Positions 18,770 through 28,800 are shown, counted from the first letter of the stretch. The stretch is 64,000 nt of DNA from Winogradskyella schleiferi (GCF_013394655.1 NZ_CP053351.1:62001-126000), one strand, 5' to 3'. Numbers and translations: made by a program. The notes: generated by a model not told the origin, from the letters alone.

Positions 18770-20557
18770 ATGACAACAAAAGTGAGTACCACAAAGAAGC
18801 GCAGTAGAGCGAAATCTACGGCCAAGAAAGAAGTGAACGGAAAGAAAACATCTGTACTTCAAATTCAGAACTTACCATTGGGCAAAATCAAGCCTGACCC
18901 AGAACAGCCGAGAAAGACGTTTAACGAAGATGCGTTGAAGCAGCTTTCTGAGAGTATCGAAAAGCACGGTGTGTTGCAACCAATCACGGTAAGGCAACTA
19001 AATGGCCATTACATCATCGTGATGGGCGAACGTCGGTATCGTGCGAGCAAGCTTGCAGGAAAAAAGACCGTACCCTGCATCGTGAGAACTTATGAGAACA
19101 ATGATGTTCTGGAAGTTCAGATTATCGAGAATTTGCAAAGACAGGATGTCGAACCGACCGAAGAAGCTGAGGCGATTGCTTACCTAAGTGAGAAATATGC
19201 ACCTACTGAAATTGCAAAGCGATTGGGAAGAACGGATAACTTCATCAGACAGCGACTAAAACTGGCTGGATTGATTGACGGTTTCAAGCAATTTGTACGC
19301 AATGGCGAAATGACAATCTCATTGGGTGTAGGTGTAGCGCTCTTTGAACCCGAAGAACAGCAGATGATGCTGGAAACGATGGGCGAAGATTTTAATGCAC
19401 ATCAGATAAACAGGATGATTAAAGACCAGACCTATGATTTGGAAAAAGCAGCTTTTGATGTAACCGATAAAAAATTGGTCCCGAAAGCAGGGTCTTGTAT
19501 AGAATGTCCGTTCAATGCAGCTAATCAAGGCAATCTGTTCGGCGAAGGAAAAATGGTCTGTACAAAATCAGCCTGTTTTGAAACTAAGAAAAGTAAAGCG
19601 TTCTTGAACCTGATTGAAAAGTCCAAGAAAGAGAATATCCTTTTAATCCCTGAAATACGACAGTATTGGGCAGATGACGAGAACAATCAGCTCATTATAT
19701 CGCAATTAGAAAAGAACGGATTGAAAGTCTATCTACTGGACGATATCGAAATAATTGAGAATCCTATTCAGCCAACAATAGAGGCCATTAAAATAGAATA
19801 TCAACATTACGATTATTCTGAAGATGAATTAAAGGCAGAATTAGATGAAGCAATGGACGGTTACGATGAAGAATTAGAAAAATATAATTCAGCGAAGAAA
19901 AATGGATTCGTAAATGGCATTTTATTCCATCCTGAAACTTACAGAAATAAAGAGGTCTTTGTAAAGATTGTTGAAAAATCAAAGAACGATTCTACGGATT
20001 ATTCCGCACCATTGGCCGACAGAAAAATGGCAGATTGTACGCCTGAAGAACAAATCGTAAAAATCAAAGAAAGGGAAATCCGCAAGAATCAAATAGAGAA
20101 CAACAAGCAGTTTGAAGAAGTTGTGCAGATGATTCGTGAGACGAAATACATCGATACGAAGAAGACACTTTCAACAGACGAAATGGTGGCATTCTCGATA
20201 TCGCTCTTTGAGAACAATGTGGACTATATGAACCAACAAAAGTATTTCTCAAAGTTCTTGGGCAACACTTCCAAGATGACCAAAGTTGAAATGGTCGAGA
20301 ATTTCAAGAAAAATTTCAAAAAGGAAATCTTTCACAAGTTGATACGCTATATGCTCACAAAGCAAGTGCATTTTGGCGAAAGCAATCACTTCAATAATCT
20401 GACGAATATTTCATTCTACAACGCAATGCAAGGATATTACAAATCCAAGATTGCCGGCATCGAAAAGGAATATGCCGAAAAGAGAGACAAGCGTGAAGCA
20501 CGTTTGAAAGAGCGCATCACAGTTCTTGAAAAGCAAATTCAGAAACTCAACGAGTAG
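18770..20557 (+). CDS. ParB/Spo0J-family DNA-binding protein, long form
   Basis: 595 residues from ATG 18770; a TTG three codons upstream is open but the ATG position matches the other leader copies. After a basic tail, the ParB N-domain (about 35-130) has the CTP-binding GERRYRAS and the ENLQRQDVEP motif. An HTH follows (EIAKRLGRTDNFIRQRL). The remaining about 400 residues are lysine/glutamate-rich, end in a coiled coil, and contain a Cys cluster (SCIECPFNAANQ ... CTKSACFE) that could bind metal. Known roles are partition, CTP-gated spreading or gene regulation on plasmids and ICEs. No parA is adjacent. Confidence 0.88.
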   Translation: MTTKVSTTKKRSRAKSTAKKEVNGKKTSVLQIQNLPLGKIKPDPEQPRKTFNEDALKQLSESIEKHGVLQPITVRQLNGHYIIVMGERRYRASKLAGKKTVPCIVRTYENNDVLEVQIIENLQRQDVEPTEEAEAIAYLSEKYAPTEIAKRLGRTDNFIRQRLKLAGLIDGFKQFVRNGEMTISLGVGVALFEPEEQQMMLETMGEDFNAHQINRMIKDQTYDLEKAAFDVTDKKLVPKAGSCIECPFNAANQGNLFGEGKMVCTKSACFETKKSKAFLNLIEKSKKENILLIPEIRQYWADDENNQLIISQLEKNGLKVYLLDDIEIIENPIQPTIEAIKIEYQHYDYSEDELKAELDEAMDGYDEELEKYNSAKKNGFVNGILFHPETYRNKEVFVKIVEKSKNDSTDYSAPLADRKMADCTPEEQIVKIKEREIRKNQIENNKQFEEVVQMIRETKYIDTKKTLSTDEMVAFSISLFENNVDYMNQQKYFSKFLGNTSKMTKVEMVENFKKNFKKEIFHKLIRYMLTKQVHFGESNHFNNLTNISFYNAMQGYYKSKIAGIEKEYAEKRDKREARLKERITVLEKQIQKLNE

Positions 20558-20573
20558 CTTTTGTTGTTTGAAG

Positions 20574-20610
20574 AAGGGTCGGCATTCGTGCTGGCCCTTT
20601 TTCTTTTTTA
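20574..20610 (+). terminator. parB terminator
   Basis: The GGGTCGGC / GCTGGCCC stem with two G-U pairs and a 6-nt loop runs into T-rich sequence 17 bp after the parB stop. Confidence 0.75.
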
Positions 20611-20663
20611 TGATAGTTTTTAAAAAATGGGTTAATAAGGAAGGGGTCATCAATCAATAGTTA

Positions 20664-20817
20664 GCGCAAAGGTAAACTCGTAAAATACACCCATCAAAAG
20701 ACTACGGCATAAAGCCAACGCAACATCCTACGCTTATTTATTCCGTTTCCTTTTGAGCTGAGATTTTAGCTTCCGTTTGGGAACTGCTCAAATATTGTTT
20801 AATCAAAATATATCATT
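20664..20817 (+). promoter_or_regulatory. Conserved leader, copy 2 (before the small protein/DUF932 pair)
   Basis: This copy shares GGTAAACTCGTAAAATAC, CCATCAAAAGACTACGGC and ATTCCGTTTCCTTTTGAGCTG with the other two. It lacks the first 25 bp (TTATCATACAATATACACG) and differs in the middle (CAACGCAACATCCTACGC). The TTTGAGC / GCTCAAA pair is kept at 20752-20758 and 20786-20792, which supports a conserved hairpin or operator. Confidence 0.7.
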
Positions 20818-20979
20818 ATGAAACGAGTATCTGAAAAACCTAAAATTTCGCTACAAGAAGCTGAAAAGCATTATCAATCGAGTAGTGAAAATTATGACAT
20901 TGATAGTGGGGAAAGCCATTTCGCTTACTACAGGGATAAGCATCCCAACTATTACCGAGTATTATCACAAAATGTTTAA
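20818..20979 (+). CDS. 53-residue small protein (family A, copy 1)
   Basis: Starts MKRVSEKPKISLQEAEKHYQ and ends in YYRVLSQNV. Acidic and tyrosine-rich, with no signal or membrane segment. A paralogue at 56320-56481 shares the ISLQEAE-HYQ, SSENYD, DSGESH and YYR-KHP blocks, so it is a real gene. Its stop overlaps the DUF932 start by 8 nt (ATG within AATGTTTAA), implying translational coupling. Function unknown; coupling suggests a partner of the DUF932 protein. Confidence 0.8.
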   Translation: MKRVSEKPKISLQEAEKHYQSSSENYDIDSGESHFAYYRDKHPNYYRVLSQNV

Positions 20980-21832
20980 TCTAAATTCAAAAGCTATGTA
21001 TTTACAAAATTTACAACAGGATGAAATCTTTGTTCCATCAGAAATGAAATCCTTAAAAAGTCTGACACAGATGGAATCCCGAAGAGGGCTTGAAAATGTC
21101 ATTATCTCAAATGGCAAAATCGTCAACGTGGTATCGAACAGCTATGGCCATATTCCGAATCAACTGTTTTTTAGGAAAGCTGAAGAAATGCTGACCGATG
21201 CACAACTGAACTTTCATAAGCGAACTATCAACAAAAATGACAGGTCGTTTATTACCGACTTTATCATCGACGACAAAAGCCAGTTTACCGTGAAGAACGA
21301 TAAAGACTTGATACTGCCGATGCTTCGGTTCAAAAACTCGTATGACGGAAGTGAAAAGACCTCTGGACACTTCGGTTTTTATAGAGAAGTATGCTCAAAT
21401 GGTCTGCACGTTTCACAAGCAGAAATCGAGTTTTCCATAAAGCATAGTAAGAACAATACGCACTTGATTATGCCAAGGTTGAACAATCTATTCGATAAAT
21501 TTCTGGACAATGAATTCTACACCATTACCAAGAAGTTCGACAAGATGAAGGAATTTAAAATCATCGACACACAAGAATTTGTGAAAGCCATTCTTGATAG
21601 AACAAAACTGTTCCGATATGAATGTAGCGATAAGAACAGCGACCCTTCAAAAAAGTCTCGTGAAGTCATTGAGATATTGAACTACGAAGCCTTGTTGCTC
21701 AATGAAGAACCAAATCTTTGGCTGGGCTACAATGCATTTAATTCAGTACTTCATAATGTTTTGAAGAAAAGCTTTGGCCAACAAGAACGGTTGGATAAAA
21801 AGCTGTTCGATGAAGTCTATGCTATGGCATAA
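20972..21832 (+). CDS. DUF932 (phage/plasmid-like) protein
   Basis: 286 residues from ATG 20972; a longer frame from 20885 would overlap the small protein and is not supported. Motifs such as RRGLENVIISNGKIVNVVS and FGFYREVCSNGLHV place it in the DUF932 group, found widely on phages, plasmids and ICEs with no settled function. It is soluble. It forms an operon with the 53-residue protein under the leader at 20664. The first residues MFNL also open a truncated duplicate at 56474. Confidence 0.82.
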   Translation: MFNLNSKAMYLQNLQQDEIFVPSEMKSLKSLTQMESRRGLENVIISNGKIVNVVSNSYGHIPNQLFFRKAEEMLTDAQLNFHKRTINKNDRSFITDFIIDDKSQFTVKNDKDLILPMLRFKNSYDGSEKTSGHFGFYREVCSNGLHVSQAEIEFSIKHSKNNTHLIMPRLNNLFDKFLDNEFYTITKKFDKMKEFKIIDTQEFVKAILDRTKLFRYECSDKNSDPSKKSREVIEILNYEALLLNEEPNLWLGYNAFNSVLHNVLKKSFGQQERLDKKLFDEVYAMA

Positions 21833-22035
21833 AATATATAAAGGTTTGTCCAGTACCTCAAACTGGATTTAATGCCTTACAAGCAATCAACCTCATTTAA
21901 TTTAAGGATACTTCTACTATGATATGAGCTAAATAGAAATGTATCACAATATCGTCATCTTATTTAAATTATTACAACTACATTTTCAAGTTTGAGTTCA
22001 TTACACATTCATATCAAAGTGTTGGCATTCTTCTT

Positions 22036-22070
22036 TGCACAACCTGTGCATCGATTAATTTGTATCTTTG
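22036..22070 (+). promoter_or_regulatory. Promoter and palindromic operator of the first efflux cluster
   Basis: TATCTTTG at 22063-22070 fits the TAnnTTTG -7 element. A perfect palindrome TGCACA-ACC-TGTGCA at 22036-22050 lies where a -33 region would be, a good place for a metal-sensing repressor. The start codon is 10 bp after the -7 element, so the message would be nearly leaderless. The rest of the 247-bp gap upstream shows nothing. Confidence 0.5.
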
Positions 22071-22079
22071 TAAAACTTT

Positions 22080-22472
22080 ATGAAAATATTCTTTTCTATA
22101 TCAATGTCTATTTTACTCTTTTTTCAAGGAATCAGCGTAGATATGGACTTATGTGGACCAATTAAAGAAATTTCAAACTTAATTTCCCATTATCAAGACC
22201 ATAAAGTTTATGGCGACTCTTTCTTTGAATATATAGTAGAAGATTACATCGCAAACGATGCAAAAAGCGAAGGGCATCATAATAATTCAGATAAGGATAA
22301 CGTACCTGTCCATTCTCATCATCAATGTTGTCATCCTGTAGTTTTTATAGCAAACACCGCAACACCTCTTATCAATCGATTTAAGTTTGAAGATAAAGAG
22401 CAGTTTAATTTATATACAGTCAACTTCAATTCCAGATATCTGGAATCCCTTTTCCAACCCCCTCAAGTATAA
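22080..22472 (+). CDS. His-rich exported protein (metal cluster)
   Basis: 130 residues with a hydrophobic N-terminal signal (MKIFFSISMSILLFFQGISV) and a His/Cys patch SEGHHNNS ... VPVHSHHQCCHPVVF near residues 75-100. Such residues bind Cu, Zn or Ni. It heads the first efflux operon, 118 bp before the RND gene. It resembles in position and make-up the His-rich protein at 36401, which heads the second system. Exact function is unknown; periplasmic metal binding is inferred. Confidence 0.75.
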   Translation: MKIFFSISMSILLFFQGISVDMDLCGPIKEISNLISHYQDHKVYGDSFFEYIVEDYIANDAKSEGHHNNSDKDNVPVHSHHQCCHPVVFIANTATPLINRFKFEDKEQFNLYTVNFNSRYLESLFQPPQV

Positions 22473-22590
22473 TTCAGTTTTTTTAAGGATAGCTATATCC
22501 TAACGTGATGCTTCTCAAGATAGGCATTGCTATATAAATGCGTTGCACTTATTCGTAACGTAAGTTTTAAACTGAATTAATACATTTTCT

Positions 22591-25500
22591 ATGATTAACA
22601 AAATCATTTCATTTTCCATTAATAATAAATTTATTATTGGCTTATTTATAGTGACATTGGTTGGTACCGGCATTTGGTCTATGGCCACTATAAACTTGGG
22701 TTCTGTACCCGACATAACAAACAATCAAGTACAGGTAATAACCGTGGCCCCAAATTTGGGGACAGAAGATATTGAGCAATTTGTTACCTATCCCGTAGAA
22801 TTGGCAATGGCCAATCTTCCTGACGTTATCGAACTGCGTTCAGTATCCCGTTTTGGGCTGTCCGTAGTTACAATTGTCTTTAAGGATGAGGCAGGCACTT
22901 ATCTTCCCCGGCAATTGGTACAAGAGAAATTAACCGAAGTTGCTGGAGAAATCCCCGAAGGCTTCGGCACGCCATTTATGGCACCAATAACTACAGGGCT
23001 TGGCGAAATCTACCAATACACCTTAAAATTAAAAGAGGGCTACGAAGATAAATACGATGCTATGGAGCTTCGTACCATTCAGGATTGGATTGTAAAACGT
23101 CAAATGGCATTAGTACCTGGAGTCGTCGAGGTAAATGCTTTTGGTGGTTATGTAAAGCAGTATGAAGTTGCCATAAACCCTAATAAGCTGAAAAGTTTCG
23201 GTATTACAATGAATCAGGTCTTTGAAGCCCTTAAAGCAAACAATGCCAATACTGGTGGTGCTTATATTGAAAAAAACCACCAAGCAAATTTCATTCGTGG
23301 AGAAGGTTTGGCACGAAGTATCGAGGATTTGGAAAACACAGTTGTGACGACTCAAAATGGAAGTCCTGTTTTAATCCGGGATGTCGCCGAAAAAGTAGGC
23401 TTTGGTAATCAGGTGCGTTATGGTGCGTTTACCCAAGATGGACACGAAACTGTTGGTGGACAAATTTTAATGCTGAAAGGCGAAAGCCCAGGCAACGTAG
23501 TCGAAAATGTGGAGAAGCGCATTGTAGAAATACAAAAATCCCTACCCGAAGGCGTTTACATAGATACATTTTTAAGCCGAAGTGAATTGATAGGAAGAAC
23601 CACAAGCACCGTTGAAAAAAACCTCATAGAAGGTTCCCTCATTGTGATTTTTGTTTTGGTCTTGCTTTTGGGAAGTTTCCGTGGCGGATTAATTACAGCT
23701 TCGGTTATTCCTTTATCATTGCTCTTCGCATTTATTTTGATGAAACAATTCGGTGTATGGGCAAACTTAATGTCATTGGGTGCAATCGACTTTGGAATCA
23801 TCGTAGATGGTGCAGTAATCATTGTAGAAGGAATGGTGTTTCACATTCATCAACGGATGAAAAAATCAACAAAGGTCATTGAGCAGGCTGAAATGGACGA
23901 AATTGCTTATGAATCTGCCAGTACGATGATGAATTCGGCGTTTTTCGGACAACTTATTATCCTTATTGTATTTACACCAATTCTATTTTTGACGGGTGTA
24001 GAAGGAAAAATGTTCCGTCCAATGGCATTTACTTTTGGATTTGCCGTTTTAGGAGCAATTATCCTTTGTCTTACTTACGTCCCAATGATTTCTGCAATGT
24101 TCCTTAAACCTACTAAAAATCAGAATAGTTGGTTTGCAAAATTTGAAAACAAGATAGATAGGTTCAGTGATAAAATAATGGCGGGCCTAAATCGAGCTTA
24201 CCTTCCTTTGCTCAATTTCGCACTGCGCTTTCGAGCTGGTGTCGTGATTGGCGCAGTTGCTCTATTACTAATTGCAGGGTTTATTTTCAGCAATATGGGT
24301 GGCGAATTCATACCTAAATTTGATGAGGGCGATATTGCGTTTCAGGCTTTGATAAAACCGGGGAGCAGTCTTACCGAATCCATTGAGGCTTCAAAAAAAC
24401 TTCAAAATTTAATCAATGAATTTCCGGAAGTAAAAACGGTAGTTTCAAGGATTGGTGTTGCTGAAATACCAACAGACCCAATGCCAATGGACATTGCCGA
24501 TAGTTACATTATTCTTGAAAAAGATAAGAGCAAATGGACTTCTGCAGATAGTAAGGAAGAACTCATAGAAAAAATCCAAGAAAAAATTTCAGTAGTTCCC
24601 GGCGTAAATTTCGTGTTTACCCAACCCGTGGAACTTCGTTTTAATGAATTGCTTACAGGTGTCCGTGAGGACGTAGCAATCAAACTGTACGGAGAAGATT
24701 TGGGCGTGTTGGCAGACAAGGTACAGGAAATCGCAGCAGTCATCAGAACGGTTCCTGGAGCTGCTGACCTTAATGTGGAGGCTACAAGTGGTTTGCCACA
24801 AATGACAGTGGTGTATAACCGCGCAAAAATGGCACAATACGGTGTAACCGTTGACAAGCTGAACGATTATGTGAGTGCGTCATTTGCTGGAGAACAGGCA
24901 AGTGTCATTTTTGAGGGCGAAAAACGGTTCGATGTGGTCATTCGTTTGGCAAAGGAATTTAGACAAGACATCAACAGCCTTAAAAATCTTTATATCGATT
25001 TACCAAACGGAGCGCAAGTGCCTTTAAAGGAGGTTGCAGATATCAGCTATAAGCCCGGACCAATGCAGATTTCAAGGGACAATACCTCTCGTCGTATTTC
25101 GGTGGGGGTCAATGTTCGTGGGCGCGATGTAAAATCGATGGTCGAGGAAATTCAGCAAAAATTGGAAACGGACGTGAAACTGCCACCTGGTTATTTTGTA
25201 ACCTACGGAGGTTCGTTTGAAAATCTTCAACGTGCTTCAGACCGATTGATGATTGTAGTGCCTATTGCACTTTTCCTAATATTCATATTGCTCTACTTTG
25301 CCTTGAGTTCGTTCTCGCAGTCCTTAATGATTTATATGGCAGTGCCTTTGGCAGCCATTGGTGGCGTGTTTGCCCTTTGGATAAGGGGAATGCCTTTTAG
25401 TATTTCTGCGGGAGTCGGTTTTATCGTGCTCTTTGGAGTTGCGGTTTTAAACGGTTTGGTACTGATAAACAAATTCAATGAACTAAAAGAAAGTGGAACG

Positions 25501-26994
25501 ACAGACTTAAAAAAACGAATATACGAGGCAACACACGAGCGTTTACGCCCAATTTTACTGACGGCTACCGCAGCCATTATGGGCTTTATACCAATGGCGG
25601 TTTCTACCTCTGGTGGTGCGGAAGTACAACGTCCTTTGGCGACAGTAGTAATCGGTGGACTTATAACGGCTACCTTCTTGACACTGGTCATTGTTCCTGT
25701 CCTGTATTATTGGCTGGAATCACGAAAAGAAAAGAAAAACAATGGTGGTGACGCAAGTTATGTAAAGAAAAGTGCAACCGTGGTTGTGGTATTATTGAGT
25801 TTAGGAGGTTTCTTAACCCCAAATTCCGCAAGTGCGCAGGACGGCCAGATGAGCCAAGTGCTCACTTTGCAAGAAGCCATCGCTCTGGCCAAGGAAAATT
25901 ATCCTTCCCTTAAAGAGAGCCAAGCCTTTATTGAACGTGAACAGGCGATGAAGGGTACCAGCTTCGATTTGGGAAATACACAGGTATTTACAGGAAAGGA
26001 AGAGTTTGGCAATGACCTTCCCGGTGTACAAACTACCATAGGTGTACAGCAAGGAAATATTGATTTACTTTCAGGTTTTTCAAAATCCAAGTTCTATAAG
26101 GAACGTGTTAAACTGGGCGAAACGTTCTACGCGGTCAACGAGCAGCAATTGATTCGCAATGTGATGCAGGCTTATGACCGCATCAATTACAACAAGGCGC
26201 AATTGCGTTTTGCGGAACAGTTGGACAGTGTTTATGCTAACTTTAGGACCGCTGCAGAATTGCGTTACGATACAGGAGAAACGGGCAAATTGGAATTTAT
26301 TGCTGCCTCTTCCGAATATCAGCAGATTCAGGTTTTACGACAGCAAGCCTATGATGACATTGAAATTGCAAAAAGGGCATTGAAGCAGTATTTGGGCATT
26401 GACCAAGAAATAGAAACGGTTGGTCAGCTCTATGAACCGATGGATTTTTTGGCCAATTTGGATTCGGCTTCCGCAGCCAATAATCCTTTGCTTCAATATG
26501 CTATGCAAAATGCGGAAGTAAGCAAAGCCAATATCGGTGTAGAAAAAGCACAGTTCTTACCCAAATTCAACTTGACCTACGGCAGGCAGATTGTGGATGA
26601 TGTGTCGGGTTTCAACACCTATCAGGCTGGTATTAGCATACCGCTTTGGTTCTTTCCGCAGAAATCAAGGGTAAAGGCCGCTAAAGCAGATGCATTGGTC
26701 GCCGAGAATCAATATCTCGAACAAAAGGCAATGACCGAAAGTAGAGTGTCACAGCTCATAAAATCGCTGGAAAAGACCCAAAAAACACTTAACTATTATC
26801 AGGAAGGTGCATTGCTTTTGGCCGAGGAACAAATTACTACGGCGGAACTGGCTTCTAAGGAAGGTGAAATTGATTATGTGAACTATATCACGATACTCAA
26901 CAGCGCCATCAGGATAAAACAAAATCATATACAGTTTATAAATCAATATAACCAGCAGTTCATTGAGTTGCAATACCAACTGGGTAACCTATAA
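22591..26994 (+). CDS. CzcA/CusA-family RND pump fused to a TolC domain
   Basis: 1467 residues. About 1-1045 is a heavy-metal RND proton antiporter; the TM4 signature DFGIIVDGAVIIVEG starts at D400, matching the CzcA class for divalent cations. After a hydrophobic linker with a signal-like stretch (ending NSASAQ, about 1065-1080), residues about 1085-1467 are a TolC-type outer-membrane factor with long coiled helices. Fusion of pump and outer-membrane channel in one chain is known in Bacteroidota. It works with the adaptor encoded 18 bp downstream. Confidence 0.92.
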   Translation: MINKIISFSINNKFIIGLFIVTLVGTGIWSMATINLGSVPDITNNQVQVITVAPNLGTEDIEQFVTYPVELAMANLPDVIELRSVSRFGLSVVTIVFKDEAGTYLPRQLVQEKLTEVAGEIPEGFGTPFMAPITTGLGEIYQYTLKLKEGYEDKYDAMELRTIQDWIVKRQMALVPGVVEVNAFGGYVKQYEVAINPNKLKSFGITMNQVFEALKANNANTGGAYIEKNHQANFIRGEGLARSIEDLENTVVTTQNGSPVLIRDVAEKVGFGNQVRYGAFTQDGHETVGGQILMLKGESPGNVVENVEKRIVEIQKSLPEGVYIDTFLSRSELIGRTTSTVEKNLIEGSLIVIFVLVLLLGSFRGGLITASVIPLSLLFAFILMKQFGVWANLMSLGAIDFGIIVDGAVIIVEGMVFHIHQRMKKSTKVIEQAEMDEIAYESASTMMNSAFFGQLIILIVFTPILFLTGVEGKMFRPMAFTFGFAVLGAIILCLTYVPMISAMFLKPTKNQNSWFAKFENKIDRFSDKIMAGLNRAYLPLLNFALRFRAGVVIGAVALLLIAGFIFSNMGGEFIPKFDEGDIAFQALIKPGSSLTESIEASKKLQNLINEFPEVKTVVSRIGVAEIPTDPMPMDIADSYIILEKDKSKWTSADSKEELIEKIQEKISVVPGVNFVFTQPVELRFNELLTGVREDVAIKLYGEDLGVLADKVQEIAAVIRTVPGAADLNVEATSGLPQMTVVYNRAKMAQYGVTVDKLNDYVSASFAGEQASVIFEGEKRFDVVIRLAKEFRQDINSLKNLYIDLPNGAQVPLKEVADISYKPGPMQISRDNTSRRISVGVNVRGRDVKSMVEEIQQKLETDVKLPPGYFVTYGGSFENLQRASDRLMIVVPIALFLIFILLYFALSSFSQSLMIYMAVPLAAIGGVFALWIRGMPFSISAGVGFIVLFGVAVLNGLVLINKFNELKESGTTDLKKRIYEATHERLRPILLTATAAIMGFIPMAVSTSGGAEVQRPLATVVIGGLITATFLTLVIVPVLYYWLESRKEKKNNGGDASYVKKSATVVVVLLSLGGFLTPNSASAQDGQMSQVLTLQEAIALAKENYPSLKESQAFIEREQAMKGTSFDLGNTQVFTGKEEFGNDLPGVQTTIGVQQGNIDLLSGFSKSKFYKERVKLGETFYAVNEQQLIRNVMQAYDRINYNKAQLRFAEQLDSVYANFRTAAELRYDTGETGKLEFIAASSEYQQIQVLRQQAYDDIEIAKRALKQYLGIDQEIETVGQLYEPMDFLANLDSASAANNPLLQYAMQNAEVSKANIGVEKAQFLPKFNLTYGRQIVDDVSGFNTYQAGISIPLWFFPQKSRVKAAKADALVAENQYLEQKAMTESRVSQLIKSLEKTQKTLNYYQEGALLLAEEQITTAELASKEGEIDYVNYITILNSAIRIKQNHIQFINQYNQQFIELQYQLGNL

Positions 26995-27012
26995 TCTAAA
27001 AAAGAATAAGAA

Positions 27013-28272
27013 ATGAAAAATATAGCAATAGTAAGTGTAGCATTAATGACCTTCTTTATGGTTGGTTGCAACGACAAGCCCGATTCAGAATTGGGACATA
27101 ACGAAGAAAACACAACTACCGAAAAAATGGAAGGTGAAGGAGATGCACACGGTGAACATAATGAAGAAGAAGAAGACGGTCATAATGAAGAAGAAGGCGA
27201 GGAAGGTGTGGTAATGCTTACCAACGACCAAATCGAAACCGTTGGTCTTGAGACCAAATTGTTGGAAAAACGTAATCTCGGTAACAATATCAAGGTTACA
27301 GGAAGACTCGAACTTTTCCCTCAAGACAAGGCCAATATTAGTCCATTTATGGGTGGTAATGTTAGGTCCATCAAGGTTATAGAAGGAGATAAAGTGCGCA
27401 AGGGTGAAGTGCTTGCATATCTTGAACATCCGGATATTATAAGTATGCAGCAGGAATATCAGGAAAAAAACGACGAACTCGTATTCCTAAAGCAGGATTT
27501 TGAGCGAAAAAAAATATTGTTCGACAAAGGTGTTTCCTCAGGCAAGGAATTCCAGATGGCACAATCAAAATTTCGTTCCACGACCTCAAGTGTAAACGGT
27601 TTAAGGTCAAAACTACGTTTATTGGGAATTAACGCATCCAAGGTAGAGCAAGGAGAAATCTACTCTGCAATACCTATAACTACGCCAATATCGGGCTATG
27701 TAGACGAGGTAATGGTAAGTCTTGGGGACTATGTGGCACCACAGTCCAAGATGTTCGCCGTGAGCGATAATTCTAAAATTCATTTAGACTTAAAAGTGTA
27801 CGAAAAGGATATTCCAAAGGTAAAGGAAGGACAGAAAATAATCTTTACGGTAGCTTCTAAACCCGATGAATTGTTGACCGCAGAAGTACATTCCATCGGT
27901 AAAACTTTTGAGGAAGACCCTAAGGCCTTGCACGTGCACGCCGATATAGATAATAAAAATGGCGAATTACTTCCCGGTATGTATGTTGAAGGCAGGATTG
28001 CGGAAGGACAAAAATCAGGATATGCCGTTCCAGAGGAAGCCATTGTCAAGGAAGGCGAACAATCCTATATTTTCATTGTGGATGAGGATGAGGAAACCGA
28101 AGAAAACACGGTGAAATTCAGAAGAATCCCCGTAAGTACAGGTGTCAATGACCTTGGCTTTGTGGAAATCAATATTCCTTCAGAAATGGCAAAAAATATT
28201 ATGGTTGTCACAGTTGGAGCCTACACCCTTTCTTCGGAAATGGTCAAGGGCGAACTGGAACACGGACATTAA
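27013..28272 (+). CDS. RND efflux periplasmic adaptor (CzcB-like lipoprotein)
   Basis: 419 residues. The lipobox MVGC puts the lipidated Cys at 19. A His/Glu-rich linker (about 30-65) could bind metal before the lipoyl/barrel-sandwich domain (SPFMGGNVRSI onward), a coiled-coil hairpin (about 145-200) and beta-barrel/membrane-proximal domains. It links the RND-TolC fusion partner across the periplasm and may hand over metal. Same operon as the pump. Confidence 0.92.
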   Translation: MKNIAIVSVALMTFFMVGCNDKPDSELGHNEENTTTEKMEGEGDAHGEHNEEEEDGHNEEEGEEGVVMLTNDQIETVGLETKLLEKRNLGNNIKVTGRLELFPQDKANISPFMGGNVRSIKVIEGDKVRKGEVLAYLEHPDIISMQQEYQEKNDELVFLKQDFERKKILFDKGVSSGKEFQMAQSKFRSTTSSVNGLRSKLRLLGINASKVEQGEIYSAIPITTPISGYVDEVMVSLGDYVAPQSKMFAVSDNSKIHLDLKVYEKDIPKVKEGQKIIFTVASKPDELLTAEVHSIGKTFEEDPKALHVHADIDNKNGELLPGMYVEGRIAEGQKSGYAVPEEAIVKEGEQSYIFIVDEDEETEENTVKFRRIPVSTGVNDLGFVEINIPSEMAKNIMVVTVGAYTLSSEMVKGELEHGH

Positions 28273-28377
28273 TTCAATAATAATCAAAGGTTTTGATTCC
28301 GGGTTTGTTTATCGTCTTAATTAGTTAGTTAAAATTAAAGAACAGGCTCGGTTCAAAATCGATAAAAATAAATAATT

Positions 28378-28716
28378 ATGAAAGAAATAAAAGCATTTGT
28401 AAAACCGAACAGGATACAAAGAATTATAGAAGCCCTGACTGATAACGGATTTAAAAGTATGACCCTGTCACAAGCAGAAGGAACTGGGGCTTTCAAGGCA
28501 AAAGGAGCTAAACCTTCACTCGATTTTCACGTAACAAACAGCCCTGTGGTAAAATTGGAACTGGTCTGCCAGAACGAGGAGGCCCAATCGGCAATAGACA
28601 TCATTCTCAAAAATGGCAAAACCCCAGATCCTGGTGATGGCATCATTTATTTGTCTGAGATTGAAGATGCTTTTCAGATAAAAACAGAGGAATCCTTAAA
28701 ACAATTCAAAATTTAA
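28378..28716 (+). CDS. PII-like signalling protein of the metal-efflux group (PII-NG)
   Basis: 112 residues with the PII opening KEIKAFVKPNRIQRIIEAL and the typical end GDGIIYLSEIEDAFQI. The T-loop lacks the usual nitrogen PII signature around a conserved uridylylated Tyr. PII-NG proteins are known to be encoded beside heavy-metal RND genes, which fits here, 105 bp after czcB. They are expected to be trimeric regulators, binding nucleotides or metals; the target pump is an inference. Confidence 0.85.
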   Translation: MKEIKAFVKPNRIQRIIEALTDNGFKSMTLSQAEGTGAFKAKGAKPSLDFHVTNSPVVKLELVCQNEEAQSAIDIILKNGKTPDPGDGIIYLSEIEDAFQIKTEESLKQFKI

Positions 28717-28800
28717 TTGTTTCGTAATTAATGCGTTGAAGAAAAATAATTAGGCTTAAATAGATAGCAAAAAAACACAAAATAATAGAGCCATAAAAAT

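Noticed and set aside
20885..20971. Upstream extension of the DUF932 gene
   Set aside because: It overlaps the conserved 53-residue gene; the ATG at 20972, shared with the duplicate at 56474, is the better start.
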